DNA of 64,000 bases from Lentimonas sp965546855 (GTDB taxonomy: Bacteria; Verrucomicrobiota; Verrucomicrobiia; Opitutales; Coraliomargaritaceae), in NCBI GenBank assembly GCA_965546855.1, contig CBEUWO010000001.1, forward strand, positions 22,234 to 86,233. The letters run 5' to 3'. Under the pieces are notes generated by a model. That model saw nothing but the letters and a program-made list of their open reading frames with translations, searched no databases and was not told where the DNA came from. This document shows positions 35,874-46,053 of this stretch, in pieces (the stretch's first letter is position 1; every line of letters starts with the position of its first letter). The position numbers and the translations under genes were made by a program.

Positions 35874-36935
35874 CTACGCTTTGCGTCGTGCTTGAACGGC
35901 TCGTGCGAGCGTGTTCAGGATCGCTTCGGTCGCCGGCATATCGATGCATTCGTCGGTGATGCTTTGGCCGTAAGTGTTGTTGCCGTTGATGTCGTAATTT
36001 TGACGACCTGCAACGAGGTTACTTTCCAGCATGACGCCTGCGATACCTTGTTGGCCGGCTGAAATTTGATCTGCGAGATCTTTGGCAACCGTGGTTTGGC
36101 CGGTATAGTCTTTATTGCTGTTGCCGTGACTGCAGTCGACGATGAGCTTTTGCGGTAGGTCGACTGCGGCTAGTTGCTCCAGGACCGGCTCGACTGCCTT
36201 TGCCTCGTAGTTTGGACCTGTGCGATTGCCGCCACGCAGGATCAAGTGTGCAGAGGGATTGCCTTTGGTCTGGAAAATTGCGGTTACACCTTGCTTGGTA
36301 ACGGAAGGAAACCAGTGTGGCTGTCCAGCCGAACGCACGGCATCAATGGCGATTTGAACGTTGCCGCTGGTGCCATTTTTAAAACCTATTGGCATCGAGA
36401 GGCCAGAAGCTAGTTCGCGGTGCACTTGGCTCTCCGTAGTACGTGCGCCAATCGCAGACCATGCAATGGCATCGGCGATGAATTGCGGAATGATGGTATC
36501 GAGGAATTCGGCGCCAGTTGGGAGACCGAGTTCGCAAATATCGACGAGCAGCTTGCGGCCGATGCGTAGGCCAGAGTTAATCTCGAAGCTGCCGTCAATC
36601 TTGGGGTCGTTAATGAGGCCTTTCCAGCCGACGACGGTGCGTGGCTTTTCGAAATACACGCGCATGATTACCTGCAAGTCTGCCTTATACTTCTGCGCGA
36701 GCGCGAGGAGTTGCTCGGCGTATTCGATTGCTGCCTTAGTATCGTGTATCGAACAAGGCCCCACGACTACGATCAAGCGATCGTCAGTGCCATTGAGGAT
36801 CGCTTCGCTCTCGGCGCGTCCGTTCTCGACCACAGTAGTCGCCTTGTCGGTGAGCGGGATCTCTTCAATTAGGATCGCTGGTGGCAAGAGAGGGCGGTTG
36901 CCGGCGATGCGGCGATTGTCGTGTGTGGTAGACAT
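35874..36935 (-). CDS. 3-deoxy-7-phosphoheptulonate (DAHP) synthase, type I
   Basis: The 353-residue enzyme matches the AroF/G/H type in length. It contains VVVGPCSIHDTKAAIEYA, MRVYFEKPRTVVGWKG, IGARTTESQVHRELASGLS and VDCSHGNSNKDY. It condenses PEP and erythrose 4-phosphate in the first step of aromatic biosynthesis; chorismate synthase is encoded 5 kb away. The reading frame stays open upstream to an ATG at 37100. That extension is pure translated 14-bp repeat (SSLSPQVSALKSQ), so ATG 36935 is the probable start. Confidence 0.93.
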   Translation of the reverse strand: MSTTHDNRRIAGNRPLLPPAILIEEIPLTDKATTVVENGRAESEAILNGTDDRLIVVVGPCSIHDTKAAIEYAEQLLALAQKYKADLQVIMRVYFEKPRTVVGWKGLINDPKIDGSFEINSGLRIGRKLLVDICELGLPTGAEFLDTIIPQFIADAIAWSAIGARTTESQVHRELASGLSMPIGFKNGTSGNVQIAIDAVRSAGQPHWFPSVTKQGVTAIFQTKGNPSAHLILRGGNRTGPNYEAKAVEPVLEQLAAVDLPQKLIVDCSHGNSNKDYTGQTTVAKDLADQISAGQQGIAGVMLESNLVAGRQNYDINGNNTYGQSITDECIDMPATEAILNTLARAVQARRKA

Positions 36936-36948
36936 GTAGAGATTCAAG

Positions 36949-37074
36949 GGCTGAGACTTGAGGGCTGAGACTTGAGAGCTGAGACTTGAGGGCTGAGACT
37001 TGAGGGCTGAGACTTGAGGGCTGAGACTTGAGGGCTGAAACTTGAGAGCTGAGACTTGAGGGCTGAGACTTGAG
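36949..37074. repeat. Nine tandem copies of a 14-bp repeat upstream of DAHP synthase
   Basis: Nine contiguous copies of GGCTGAGACTTGAG, with one or two base changes (AGCTGAGACTTGAG twice, GGCTGAAACTTGAG once), run from 36949 to 37074. They end 13 bp before the start codon of the DAHP synthase gene, which reads leftwards. Degenerate copies occur at 41687-41757 and 51660-51698. There are no spacers between units, so it is not CRISPR-like. Confidence 0.95.
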
Positions 37075-37134
37075 GGGGCAGAGCTGCTGCATGTTGGCAT
37101 CAGTCGTGCGAGCAGATTTTAAGTTGACGTGTTC

Positions 37135-38493
<1,359 letters not shown>

Positions 38494-38740
38494 TTTCGTG
38501 GTAAAGTTAAGGTGTCGGAGCTAATAGGCAGCCGCGCTGGAGGCAAAGGAATTTTTTCAGTAGATCCAATCGACGATTGAGATCGGCTGAGATGACCAGA
38601 TCTATCAGTGTGTCTGTTCATTGAAATGGTCGAAATTCAGGTCGAAACGCATGCTTTACATGTAGCCCGCTTCTCGTAGTTTAATCCGCTTTGGCTCGCT
38701 TGACCGCCTCTTTGTCACAGAGCCGCATACTTATAAATTT

Positions 38741-40078
38741 ATGAAGCAACGTACCATCCTCAGAGAAGTTTCAATCAGTGGTAAATCATTGCACACAGGT
38801 GAAGAAGTTCAACTGACTCTAAAACCAGCAGCCGTTAATCACGGCATCGTGTTTCAGCGCATGGATCTTTTTGGCAAGCCAGAGCTGAAGCCGCTGGTTG
38901 ATTTTGTGACCGACCTAGTTCGCAGCACGACAATTGCCGATGGGCATGCGAAGGTCAACACCGTGGAGCACGTGTTGAGTGCGCTGAGCGGTTGTGGTGT
39001 GGACAATGTCCTCGTCGAGATGGATGCCAGCGAGCCACCGATTTTGGACGGTTCTGCAAAGCACTTTGTGAATTTGATCCAGCAGGCCGAGCCAGTTGAG
39101 CAGGATGCAGAGCGTGTGTATTTCGAGTTGGATGAGCCGATCTCAGTCACACGTGGTGCGAGCTCGATCATCGCGTTGCCGCATGATGGTTTCCGTGTGA
39201 CTTGCACATCCACGGATGATCGTGGCATTCATACGCAACATTTAAGCCTCGATATTGACCCCGAGTCCTATGTAGCACAAGTCGCACCGGCTCGCACATT
39301 CACGATTTACGAAGATATCGAAGAGCTACTGAAGCTCGGTAAGATCAAAGGTGGTAGCCTCGACAGCGCGATCGTGATCAAGGGAGATAAAATTCTCTCC
39401 AAGGAGCCACTTCGCTTCAAAGAAGAGTTCGTGCGTCATAAAATCCTCGATATCGTGGGTGACATCGTGTTAGTCGGCATGCCGATCAAGGCCCACTTCA
39501 TCGCTGTGCGTCCTGGCCATGCGCTAAATGCTGAGCTCTCTAAAGTGCTTCGCCAGAAAATGCTCGAGAAGATCAAAGGTGCAAAGAAAGCAGCTGAGCC
39601 TAAGAAGGCTGCTGCTGTAATGGATGTGCCTGAGACGGTGATGGATATTCGTCGTGTGATGGATCTGTTGCCGCATCGCTATCCTTTCATCATGATCGAC
39701 AGGGTGATTGATGTGGTGAGTGAAGACGAGTTGGTGGCATTGAAAAATGTGACGATCAATGAACCGTATTTCCAAGGTCACTACCCAGGCCGCCCAGTGA
39801 TGCCAGGTGTCTTACAAGTCGAAGCGATGGCGCAGGCGGCTGGTGTTTTACTGCTTCGCAAGTTGCCCGTCGAGGAGAACAAAATCGCCTTCTTCATGAG
39901 TGTCGATAAGGTGAAGTTCCGTCAGGCAGTTGAGCCTGGTGACTCGGTCGAGATCCGCGTAAAGCTGGTTAAGATTCGCGGCAACAAGATCGCAACTGCG
40001 ACTGGTGTCTGCACCGTCGGTGGTAAAGTCGTTTCGAGCGCTGAGCTGATGTTCATGTTGGCAGATGTTTCGGAATAA
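38741..40078 (+). CDS. lpxC-fabZ: Bifunctional LpxC-FabZ: UDP-acyl-GlcNAc deacetylase fused to 3-hydroxyacyl-ACP dehydratase
   Basis: In the 445-residue protein, residues 1-280 are LpxC, with zinc ligands His77 (VEHVLSAL), His233 and Asp237 (RHKILDIVGD). A Lys/Ala linker (KGAKKAAEPKKAAAV) leads to a complete FabZ domain: LLPHRYPFIMIDRV, catalytic His347 in FQGHYPGRP and Glu361. LpxC commits UDP-acyl-GlcNAc to lipid A. FabZ dehydrates hydroxyacyl-ACP for fatty acids, the competing use of the same precursor. Such fusions are known in Bacteroidota and some other phyla. lpxA follows 15 bp downstream. Confidence 0.95.
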   Translation: MKQRTILREVSISGKSLHTGEEVQLTLKPAAVNHGIVFQRMDLFGKPELKPLVDFVTDLVRSTTIADGHAKVNTVEHVLSALSGCGVDNVLVEMDASEPPILDGSAKHFVNLIQQAEPVEQDAERVYFELDEPISVTRGASSIIALPHDGFRVTCTSTDDRGIHTQHLSLDIDPESYVAQVAPARTFTIYEDIEELLKLGKIKGGSLDSAIVIKGDKILSKEPLRFKEEFVRHKILDIVGDIVLVGMPIKAHFIAVRPGHALNAELSKVLRQKMLEKIKGAKKAAEPKKAAAVMDVPETVMDIRRVMDLLPHRYPFIMIDRVIDVVSEDELVALKNVTINEPYFQGHYPGRPVMPGVLQVEAMAQAAGVLLLRKLPVEENKIAFFMSVDKVKFRQAVEPGDSVEIRVKLVKIRGNKIATATGVCTVGGKVVSSAELMFMLADVSE

Positions 40079-40093
40079 GGGAGACCGCATCGA

Positions 40094-40870
40094 ATGACTA
40101 CAGACATTCATCCTACTGCAATCATAGAGCGGGGTGCCGAACTTGACGAAGGTGTCACAGTCGGTGCGTATGTGTATATTGGTGCTCAAGTAAAAATCGC
40201 CAAAGGCACAGTGGTGATGCACCACGCGACTGTCGATGGCGTGACCACGATGGGCGAGAGTAATGAGGTGCACCCGTATGCCTATGTCGGCGGCAAGACG
40301 CATGATTTGAAATATCAGGGTGGCGTGCATCGCTTGCAGATTGGCACCCACAATGTCTTTCGCGAGTTCACGACCGTGCACTGTGCGACTTCGGCTGATC
40401 AGCTGACAGTGGTCGGTAACCATAATAACATTTTATCTTACAGCCATATCGCCCACGAATGTGTGGTCGGTGATCATTTGGTAATGAGCAGCCACGCTGC
40501 ACTCGGAGGGCATGTGATCGTCGATGATTATGCCAATATTGGCTGGGGGGCTGGGGTTCATCAGTTTTGCCGAATCGGTACACGTGCGATGGTTGGCGCC
40601 ACTTCGAAAGTCGTGCAAGACGTGCCGCCATATGTGATTAGTGATGGTAATCCAGCCGTTGCGCGCACGATTAATAAGGTCGGCCTCGAACGCGCAGCTT
40701 ATAGTAAGGAAGACATCTCTCTGGCGCGCCGCGTATTTAAAGCGTTTTTTAAGGACGGTCTGAATCGCAGCCAAGCTGTCGAGTGGCTACGTGCGCATGA
40801 AGACATTGAACATCGTGTGGTGAAAACCTTCCTAGACTTCACCGCAGATAGTCAGCGTGGTTTGGGTTGA
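40094..40870 (+). CDS. lpxA: UDP-N-acetylglucosamine acyltransferase LpxA
   Basis: The 258-residue left-handed beta-helix protein has hexapeptide repeats through residue ~190 (IHPTAIIERGAELDEGVTVG onward). The catalytic-loop region carries the conserved His in LSYSHIAHECVVGDH, and a C-terminal helical domain follows. It adds the 3-hydroxyacyl chain to UDP-GlcNAc, the step just before LpxC. Together with the fused LpxC-FabZ it places the first lipid A steps in one operon and shows the host makes LPS. Confidence 0.95.
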   Translation: MTTDIHPTAIIERGAELDEGVTVGAYVYIGAQVKIAKGTVVMHHATVDGVTTMGESNEVHPYAYVGGKTHDLKYQGGVHRLQIGTHNVFREFTTVHCATSADQLTVVGNHNNILSYSHIAHECVVGDHLVMSSHAALGGHVIVDDYANIGWGAGVHQFCRIGTRAMVGATSKVVQDVPPYVISDGNPAVARTINKVGLERAAYSKEDISLARRVFKAFFKDGLNRSQAVEWLRAHEDIEHRVVKTFLDFTADSQRGLG

Positions 40871-40941
40871 TCTGTTTTCAACGACGCGCGTGCGTCTGGA
40901 GTAAGCTAGTCGTAATCGACCGACTTGACATCTAAATTTAC

Positions 40942-41676
40942 TTAGAGCAGTTTCTGAATGTCGGGCACGCGATAGGCGCGTTGTCCGCTCTCTAGACGCT
41001 CGATGTATTTATCGGGCTTGGTGTCTTCTGGTTGTTCGTCGTCTTCGAATTCATCGTCCTCGATCGGGATGAGTTCGTCAAAATAGAGTGAGAGGCGGCG
41101 GGCTTCGGGCTCGAGGACTTCGAGCGGATTGGCGACGCGACCTTTTTTGACCATGATGAAGCGAGCAGGGGAAAATTGTTTTTGGTAGCCGAGCTCAAAA
41201 GCTCTGATCCACTTGTTGTTCACGCTTTCGCGACGATTCATTAGGACGATATCTGAAAAGTGTATACAGGCATCGAACCACGCTTGCGCGGTGCTGTTGT
41301 TAGAGAGGAAAGCGCAGTGGACGACTGTGATGACTCGTGCAATTTGGCAATTGTTGAGCTCTGTCCATGTCTTGACTGCTTCGGCTGCGTCGGCGGGATC
41401 GCAGCTGCCAGGCGCGAGGAAAATGATCTTCTCGGGCGCGGCGTTAATTTCACCGTGAGTTACCTTGGCATCGCTGAGCTTCCAATCGACAATGCCGACA
41501 GTGTCGAGCGCTTCGAGTTGTTCATCAAAGGGGCTGGCAGCTTCACCTTCGGGGCGAAAGTAGAGCACTTGCTCCTTACCTTCTAGGCCGCCATCGATCA
41601 GGTCGAAGAGGACTTCGCGTCGACCGCTGCCAGGGATGCCGTAGATGAGATATACCAGTGGTGTTTGTTCGGACAT
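40942..41676 (-). CDS. CobW-like P-loop protein with an altered Walker A
   Basis: The 244-residue protein opens with LVYLIYGIPGSGRREVLFDL, placed and shaped like the P-loop of CobW/COG0523 GTPases. Arg19 replaces the usual Lys (GIPGSGRR). Further on it has KIIFLAPGSCDPADAAEAV, which fits the CobW EssG-like element. VVHCAFLSNNSTAQAWFDAC and SDIVLMNRRESVNN fit the metal-insertase core and a degraded NKxD. The C-terminus is strongly acidic (IEDDEFEDDEQPED), perhaps for metal or partner binding. The family assignment is by resemblance and moderate. ATG 41676 was chosen; the frame extends upstream only through a degenerate repeat spacer. Confidence 0.6.
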   Translation of the reverse strand: MSEQTPLVYLIYGIPGSGRREVLFDLIDGGLEGKEQVLYFRPEGEAASPFDEQLEALDTVGIVDWKLSDAKVTHGEINAAPEKIIFLAPGSCDPADAAEAVKTWTELNNCQIARVITVVHCAFLSNNSTAQAWFDACIHFSDIVLMNRRESVNNKWIRAFELGYQKQFSPARFIMVKKGRVANPLEVLEPEARRLSLYFDELIPIEDDEFEDDEQPEDTKPDKYIERLESGQRAYRVPDIQKLL

Positions 41677-41686
41677 AAAAAGAGAG

Positions 41687-41757
41687 AGCTGAAAGCTGAG
41701 GCTTGAGTGCTGAGGGAGAACCGCGTGAGGCGTCACCTTTGAGGCTGGAGGGCTGAC
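41687..41757. repeat. Degenerate short-word repeat upstream of the CobW-like gene
   Basis: Words such as GCTGAAAGCTGAGGCTTGAG and GAGGCTGGAGGGCTGA fill the 80-bp spacer between aroC and the CobW-like gene. They are decayed relatives of the GGCTGAGACTTGAG array at 36949-37074. Confidence 0.65.
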
Positions 41758-42857
41758 TATTTGGCTTCGAAGTCGAAGGTCTGGCATTGTGCCTGATGAC
41801 GCATCCAGTGATCGACGATCACTAGGGCGGCCATGGACTCGACGATCGGCACGGCGCGTGGCACGACGCAAGGGTCATGACGTCCGCGGCCCATGAGCTC
41901 AGTTTCGTTGCCGTCTTTATCGACGGTGCGTTGATTTTGAATCAGTGTGGCCGTGGGCTTGAAGGCGACGCGGAAGACGACTTCTTCGCCGTTGCTGATA
42001 CCGCCTTGGACGCCGCCGGAGCGATTTGTCGCAGTGCCGACTTTGCCGTCTTTATTGATGAAAACGTCGTTGTGCTCGGAGCCGAGTTGTAGGGAGCCGC
42101 CGAAACCGCTGCCGATCTCAAAGCCCTTGGTGGCAGGGAGCGAAAGCATGGCTTTGGCCAGATCCGCTTCGAGACGATCAAACACCGGCACGCCTAGGCC
42201 GACGGGAAGGTTGCGCACGCGGCATTCGATGATGCCGCCGACAGAGTCGCCGTCGTTACGCACGGCTTTGATACGCTCGACCATTTTCTCGGCAGTTGCT
42301 GGGTGCGGGCAACGCACTGGGCTGGTTTCGACTTCTGCGAGCGTTGGAAACGAGTTTTGGGCTGGCATTTCGATGTCGTGCACGCGTGTGATGTAGGCAC
42401 GCACGTCGATATCGCCAGCCAACTTGAGGATCTTCTTGGCAATTGCACCGGCTGCGACGCGGCCGATGGTCTCGCGTGCGGAGGAACGTCCGCCGCCTTG
42501 ATGGTTGCGGATGCCGAATTTAGTTTGGTAGGTGAAGTCTGCGTGTGAGGGGCGAAATTTGTCCTTCATCTCGGTGTAAGCGGAGGGGCGTTGATCGCCG
42601 TTGGGCACGTAGATGCCGATCGGGGTGCCGATGGTCTGGCCTTCGAACACGCCCGATACGATGGTCGCTGCGTCGCTCTCTTTACGAGGCGTGGTAATGT
42701 CGCTCTGCCCTGGGCGGCGGCGATCGAGTTCGAATTGAATCTCCTCGACTGTAATAGGCAGGCGCGGCGGGCAGCCGTCGATCACGACGCCGATGCCGCC
42801 GCCATGGCTTTCGCCCCAAGTAGAAATACGAAAAAGTGTGCCGAAGGAGTTGCCCAT
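41757..42857 (-). CDS. aroC: Chorismate synthase
   Basis: The 366-residue protein contains the family signatures GESHGGGIGVVIDGCPP, the RRPGQSDITTPRKESD loop and NHQGGGRSSARETIGRVAAGA. The C-terminal RHDPCVVPRAVPIVESM follows. It uses reduced FMN to make chorismate from EPSP, the last step of the shared aromatic pathway. Length is standard. It is followed on the same strand by the CobW-like gene. Confidence 0.96.
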   Translation of the reverse strand: MGNSFGTLFRISTWGESHGGGIGVVIDGCPPRLPITVEEIQFELDRRRPGQSDITTPRKESDAATIVSGVFEGQTIGTPIGIYVPNGDQRPSAYTEMKDKFRPSHADFTYQTKFGIRNHQGGGRSSARETIGRVAAGAIAKKILKLAGDIDVRAYITRVHDIEMPAQNSFPTLAEVETSPVRCPHPATAEKMVERIKAVRNDGDSVGGIIECRVRNLPVGLGVPVFDRLEADLAKAMLSLPATKGFEIGSGFGGSLQLGSEHNDVFINKDGKVGTATNRSGGVQGGISNGEEVVFRVAFKPTATLIQNQRTVDKDGNETELMGRGRHDPCVVPRAVPIVESMAALVIVDHWMRHQAQCQTFDFEAK

Positions 42858-43005
42858 GGGTGTCAGGAGTGATTAGTGAAAAATGAAAAGATTAGCGCCA
42901 CCTATGACTGTGGCAGTAGGGGTGCAATGCAACGTGTGGTTGGCGGGAAGTCAATATTGCGGCGTCATGGATATTGGTTAAGTAATTCGAATCATTCATT
43001 TGATT

Positions 43006-44418
43006 ATGGAATCTGGGTTGCGCTTACCGGTGGGAGCGGCATGGCTGGTAGGTATGACTCAATCACTCAGAGCTGGCGATAAGCCCAAGGGGCGAATCTG
43101 GCATCCAGACTTCCCGCTTCGGCCGAGTCGCTGTCCGATGTTCTACGGTTGGGTGATTGTTTGTATCTCTACACTGGGCATGTGCGCCAGTATGCCGGGG
43201 CAGACGATCGGGGTGAGTGTGTTTACCACTCGCCTGATGGAGGCGTTGAGGCTGAGTTCGATGCAATTGAGCGTAGCTTATATGCTTGGAACGTTTTTGA
43301 GTGCATTATTGTTAAGCTGGGGCGGACGGCAGTTTGATCAGTTTGGCGCGCGCAAGGCGATGTTCCGCTCGAGCGTCGCGTTGGGAGGGGGGCTGATTGC
43401 GATGAGCTTTCTGGAGCCGATTGTTGCGACTTTGCAGGCGCTGACTCGGAGTGACGCGAGTGCATGGTGGCCGGCATTTTTGGTGTTAGTATTTGGCTTT
43501 GCACTGCTACGATTCACCGGGCAGGGCATGTTGACGCTTAGTTCGAGAGCAATGTTGGGGAAATGGTTTGATCGGCGTCGTGGCACGGTGAGTGCGTGGA
43601 GCGGAGCGATCATTTCATTTGCCTTTTCTGGTTCGCCTATGGGCTTTGAGTTGCTGATTCAGCAGGTCGGCTGGCAGTGGGCATGGCGCTGGATGGGCTT
43701 GGTCTTAGTTGGCGGCCTAGCTACGGTTTTTTGGGCGTTTGCGCGCGATAATCCGGAAGAATGTGGTTTACAAATGGATGGCAACTACGTCGGCACGGCA
43801 CGACAGGCGAATCCGGATGCAGTGATTTATCGCGACTACACATTAGCGGAGGCACGTCGGACATTTTCATTTTGGGCATTTGCACTGATATTTGGGCTGC
43901 AGGGCTTGGCGGTGACCGCGTATGCGTTTCACGTGCTGGCAATCTCGGAAGAGCTCGGTGTGACCTCCAATTATATCCTTGGGCTGTTCATGCCGATTGC
44001 GGTCGTGTCTGTCATTTTCGGGTTTGTCATCGCTTGGTTGACTGACCTGCCGACGATTCGCATCAAATATCTCCTCTGTGTGATGGCTATCAGTTCGATG
44101 CTTGGATTTGGTGCGCTTGCAGGTGGCGACTATCCGCAGAGTGGCTGGCTGCAGATCCTTGGCTTTGGCATCAGTGGTGGTTGTTTTGGCGGGTTGTCGT
44201 CGATCGTGTGGCCACGCTTCTTTGGGCGTGAGCACTTGGGCGCGATTTCGGGCCTGTTTATGACCGTCATTGTCCTAGCGAGTGCGGTCGGTCCGTTTCT
44301 GTTGAGTGCCGCTGAACTTTTTATGGGGTCTTACCGAGCGGGATTTATTTTCGTTACAATGCTAGCTGCCATACTTGCAATTGCCGCTTTGCACGCGGAT
44401 AACCCGCAGCGTCGCTAG
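43006..44418 (+). CDS. Major facilitator superfamily permease
   Basis: The ~470-residue protein has twelve predicted hydrophobic helices. The first (FYGWVIVCISTLGMCASMPG) resembles the oxalate/monocarboxylate-like MFS branch. A family-type motif, GGRQFDQFGARKAM, lies between helices 2 and 3, and a cytoplasmic loop follows helix 6. The substrate cannot be told. The first ~44 residues before the first helix are unusual, so translation may start at ATG 43054 or 43138. It is monocistronic and converges on the isochorismatase gene with only a 14-bp gap. Confidence 0.85.
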   Translation: MESGLRLPVGAAWLVGMTQSLRAGDKPKGRIWHPDFPLRPSRCPMFYGWVIVCISTLGMCASMPGQTIGVSVFTTRLMEALRLSSMQLSVAYMLGTFLSALLLSWGGRQFDQFGARKAMFRSSVALGGGLIAMSFLEPIVATLQALTRSDASAWWPAFLVLVFGFALLRFTGQGMLTLSSRAMLGKWFDRRRGTVSAWSGAIISFAFSGSPMGFELLIQQVGWQWAWRWMGLVLVGGLATVFWAFARDNPEECGLQMDGNYVGTARQANPDAVIYRDYTLAEARRTFSFWAFALIFGLQGLAVTAYAFHVLAISEELGVTSNYILGLFMPIAVVSVIFGFVIAWLTDLPTIRIKYLLCVMAISSMLGFGALAGGDYPQSGWLQILGFGISGGCFGGLSSIVWPRFFGREHLGAISGLFMTVIVLASAVGPFLLSAAELFMGSYRAGFIFVTMLAAILAIAALHADNPQRR

Positions 44419-44432
44419 GTGGAGCTTAACGC

Positions 44433-44987
44433 TTAACTGTAGCGTTTGACTATCTCAGTGAACTCGCGAAATTGCGGATGCTCTGCGCCGCCGAGTAGAC
44501 TGTAGAAAATCGTCTCGGAGGGCAGCACGTGGGCATCCATTGAGAGGAGCTGGTCGAGCACGGGCTCGCGATCTTCGGGGCGACGCTCGCTGATGCAGTC
44601 CGAAAGTAGAGTGACGCCGATATCGTTGCCAAGGGCTTGGATCGCTGTTTGATAGATGCAGATCGGAGTTTCGATACCGATCAGTAGCAGGTGATCGATT
44701 TGGTTGCTCTCGATCCAGCGATTCAGCCCGTCGGCCTCGATTGCGGAGAAGATGCTTTTATCAAAGATGGGGGTCTTTTCTGGTAAGATCTGTTTGAGCT
44801 CTGCAGTGGTGTGACCGAGTTTTTCGGGGACTTGCTCGGTGACTGCCAGTGAGCAACCGAGGAGTGTGGCGGCCTCGACTGCGAAGCTGGTGCGCTGAAG
44901 CAGGCGTTCGCGATCTGGTATGGCGTTGAGAAACGGATTCTGAAAATCAATCAATAGGAGGCCGAGGTGTTGTGCTGGATTGGACAT
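44433..44987 (-). CDS. Isochorismatase-family (cysteine hydrolase) protein
   Basis: The 184-residue protein has the isochorismatase-like fold: LLLIDFQNPFLNAI with the catalytic Asp, then FDKSIFSA with the lysine. LLLIGIETPICIYQTAIQAL carries the nucleophile Cys in GIETPICI. Relatives hydrolyse nicotinamide, isochorismate or other amides. The sequence is closest in feel to the YcaC/hydrolase group, and no specific substrate is supported. ATG 44987 was preferred to an ATG 21 bp upstream. Confidence 0.85.
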   Translation of the reverse strand: MSNPAQHLGLLLIDFQNPFLNAIPDRERLLQRTSFAVEAATLLGCSLAVTEQVPEKLGHTTAELKQILPEKTPIFDKSIFSAIEADGLNRWIESNQIDHLLLIGIETPICIYQTAIQALGNDIGVTLLSDCISERRPEDREPVLDQLLSMDAHVLPSETIFYSLLGGAEHPQFREFTEIVKRYS

Positions 44988-44997
44988 ATTGGGATCA

Positions 44998-45073
44998 AGG
45001 TCGAACATTGAACTTGCGACGTCGAACTTTGAATGAAGCGGAGAGCGTTTTTATTGGTAGAGGCGACCGCCTC
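44998..45073. repeat. Short-word repeat and small palindrome upstream of the isochorismatase gene
   Basis: TCGAACATTGAACTTGCGACGTCGAACTTTGAA-type words (repeated GAACATTGAA / GAACTTTGAA) are followed by a perfect palindrome GAGGCGACCGCCTC at 45060-45073. It is another version of the spacer repeats found before many genes in this window. Confidence 0.6.
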
Positions 45074-45175
45074 GACCGCCACCTAGGTTGTATTCGCAGC
45101 ATTTTTGCTGACTTTAGCTCTGCCTTGCAGGTCAAATGCCATTCAGGATCCACCTTCACTACTATGGGATTGGGA

Positions 45176-45856
45176 CTAAACTGGATTAGGGAGCCGCTTG
45201 CTGTGGGCATACGCTTTGCGCGCACGCACTTGCACAAAGGATTCCTCTTCGACGATGTAAGCTGTCAAATGGCCGCCATAGACGCAGCCGGTGTCGATGC
45301 CGATCGAGCCGTGGCGTAACATGACTTTGGGGCGAGGTGTATGCCCATAGATCACGAAGGGTGAGCCATGCCAATGATCTGCCCATGGCGATGCCGTGGG
45401 GGCATCGGATCGCTTGGCGGCCTTGCCGTTCTTATCAATCACTTGAATATGGGCAGTGACGTCGGCACTTTGCTGATGCCAGTTTTTTTCGGGAAGAAAG
45501 CCTGCGTGCACGTAGACGGTGTCGGCCTCTGCGATGTGGTAGTAGTTCGGCAGTGATTCGAGCACTTCCCAGTCTGGTTCAGTCAACTGGCGGAGCGTGT
45601 CGTAATCATAGTTCTTCAATAATTCCGGGCACTTTTCACGTCGAGCGCGCAGCAGCCTGATTTCATGATTCCCCAGAATGGCTTGCACCTTATATTCTTC
45701 CGCTAGTTGGATGACATCATGACTGTCTGGACCTCGATTAATGAGGTCGCCGACTTGTATGACACGATCGCTCGGTTGTAATTTGAGCGCGATTAAGAGT
45801 TCTTCAAATTCAGCGGCGCAGCCGTGGACGTCTCCAATTGCAATGGTTCGGGGCAT
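45176..45856 (-). CDS. Calcineurin-like metallophosphatase (ApaH / PrpA-like)
   Basis: The 226-residue protein carries the complete metallophosphoesterase motif set: GDVHGC, GDLINRGPDS, GNHE and the later VHAG and YGHTPRPK. Order and spacing match ApaH-type diadenosine tetraphosphatases and PPP-family protein phosphatases. The short length and the GHTP motif favour a small protein-phosphatase-like or ApaH-like enzyme, and substrate specificity is undetermined. The frame and the ATG at 45856 are clear. Confidence 0.85.
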   Translation of the reverse strand: MPRTIAIGDVHGCAAEFEELLIALKLQPSDRVIQVGDLINRGPDSHDVIQLAEEYKVQAILGNHEIRLLRARREKCPELLKNYDYDTLRQLTEPDWEVLESLPNYYHIAEADTVYVHAGFLPEKNWHQQSADVTAHIQVIDKNGKAAKRSDAPTASPWADHWHGSPFVIYGHTPRPKVMLRHGSIGIDTGCVYGGHLTAYIVEEESFVQVRARKAYAHSKRLPNPV

Positions 45857-46053
45857 TTAAAATTAGTAGTAGTGGGCGCGGTGAGTATCTGCTAGCCTTA
45901 CTTTAAGGACATGATGCTGCAACTTAAATTGTGAGGTTGTGTAGCTGTCGGCATGGCCTCGCCGTGCCACCCGATGATCTGTATTCTGTGAGAGCTTTTG
46001 TTTGCATTGCAGGCAAACGGAGGCACAGTCACAGCTTTCATTGTTACGCTCTC

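Noticed and set aside
36949..37074. Possible CRISPR array
   Set aside because: Units are 14 bp, contiguous and without spacers; no cas genes are present.
36936..37100. N-terminal extension of DAHP synthase (open to an ATG at 37100)
   Set aside because: It is made entirely of the translated 14-bp repeat; with ATG 36935 the protein has normal family length.
42876..43082. 68-codon frame before the MFS gene
   Set aside because: No ribosome site, and it overlaps the start of the permease in another frame.
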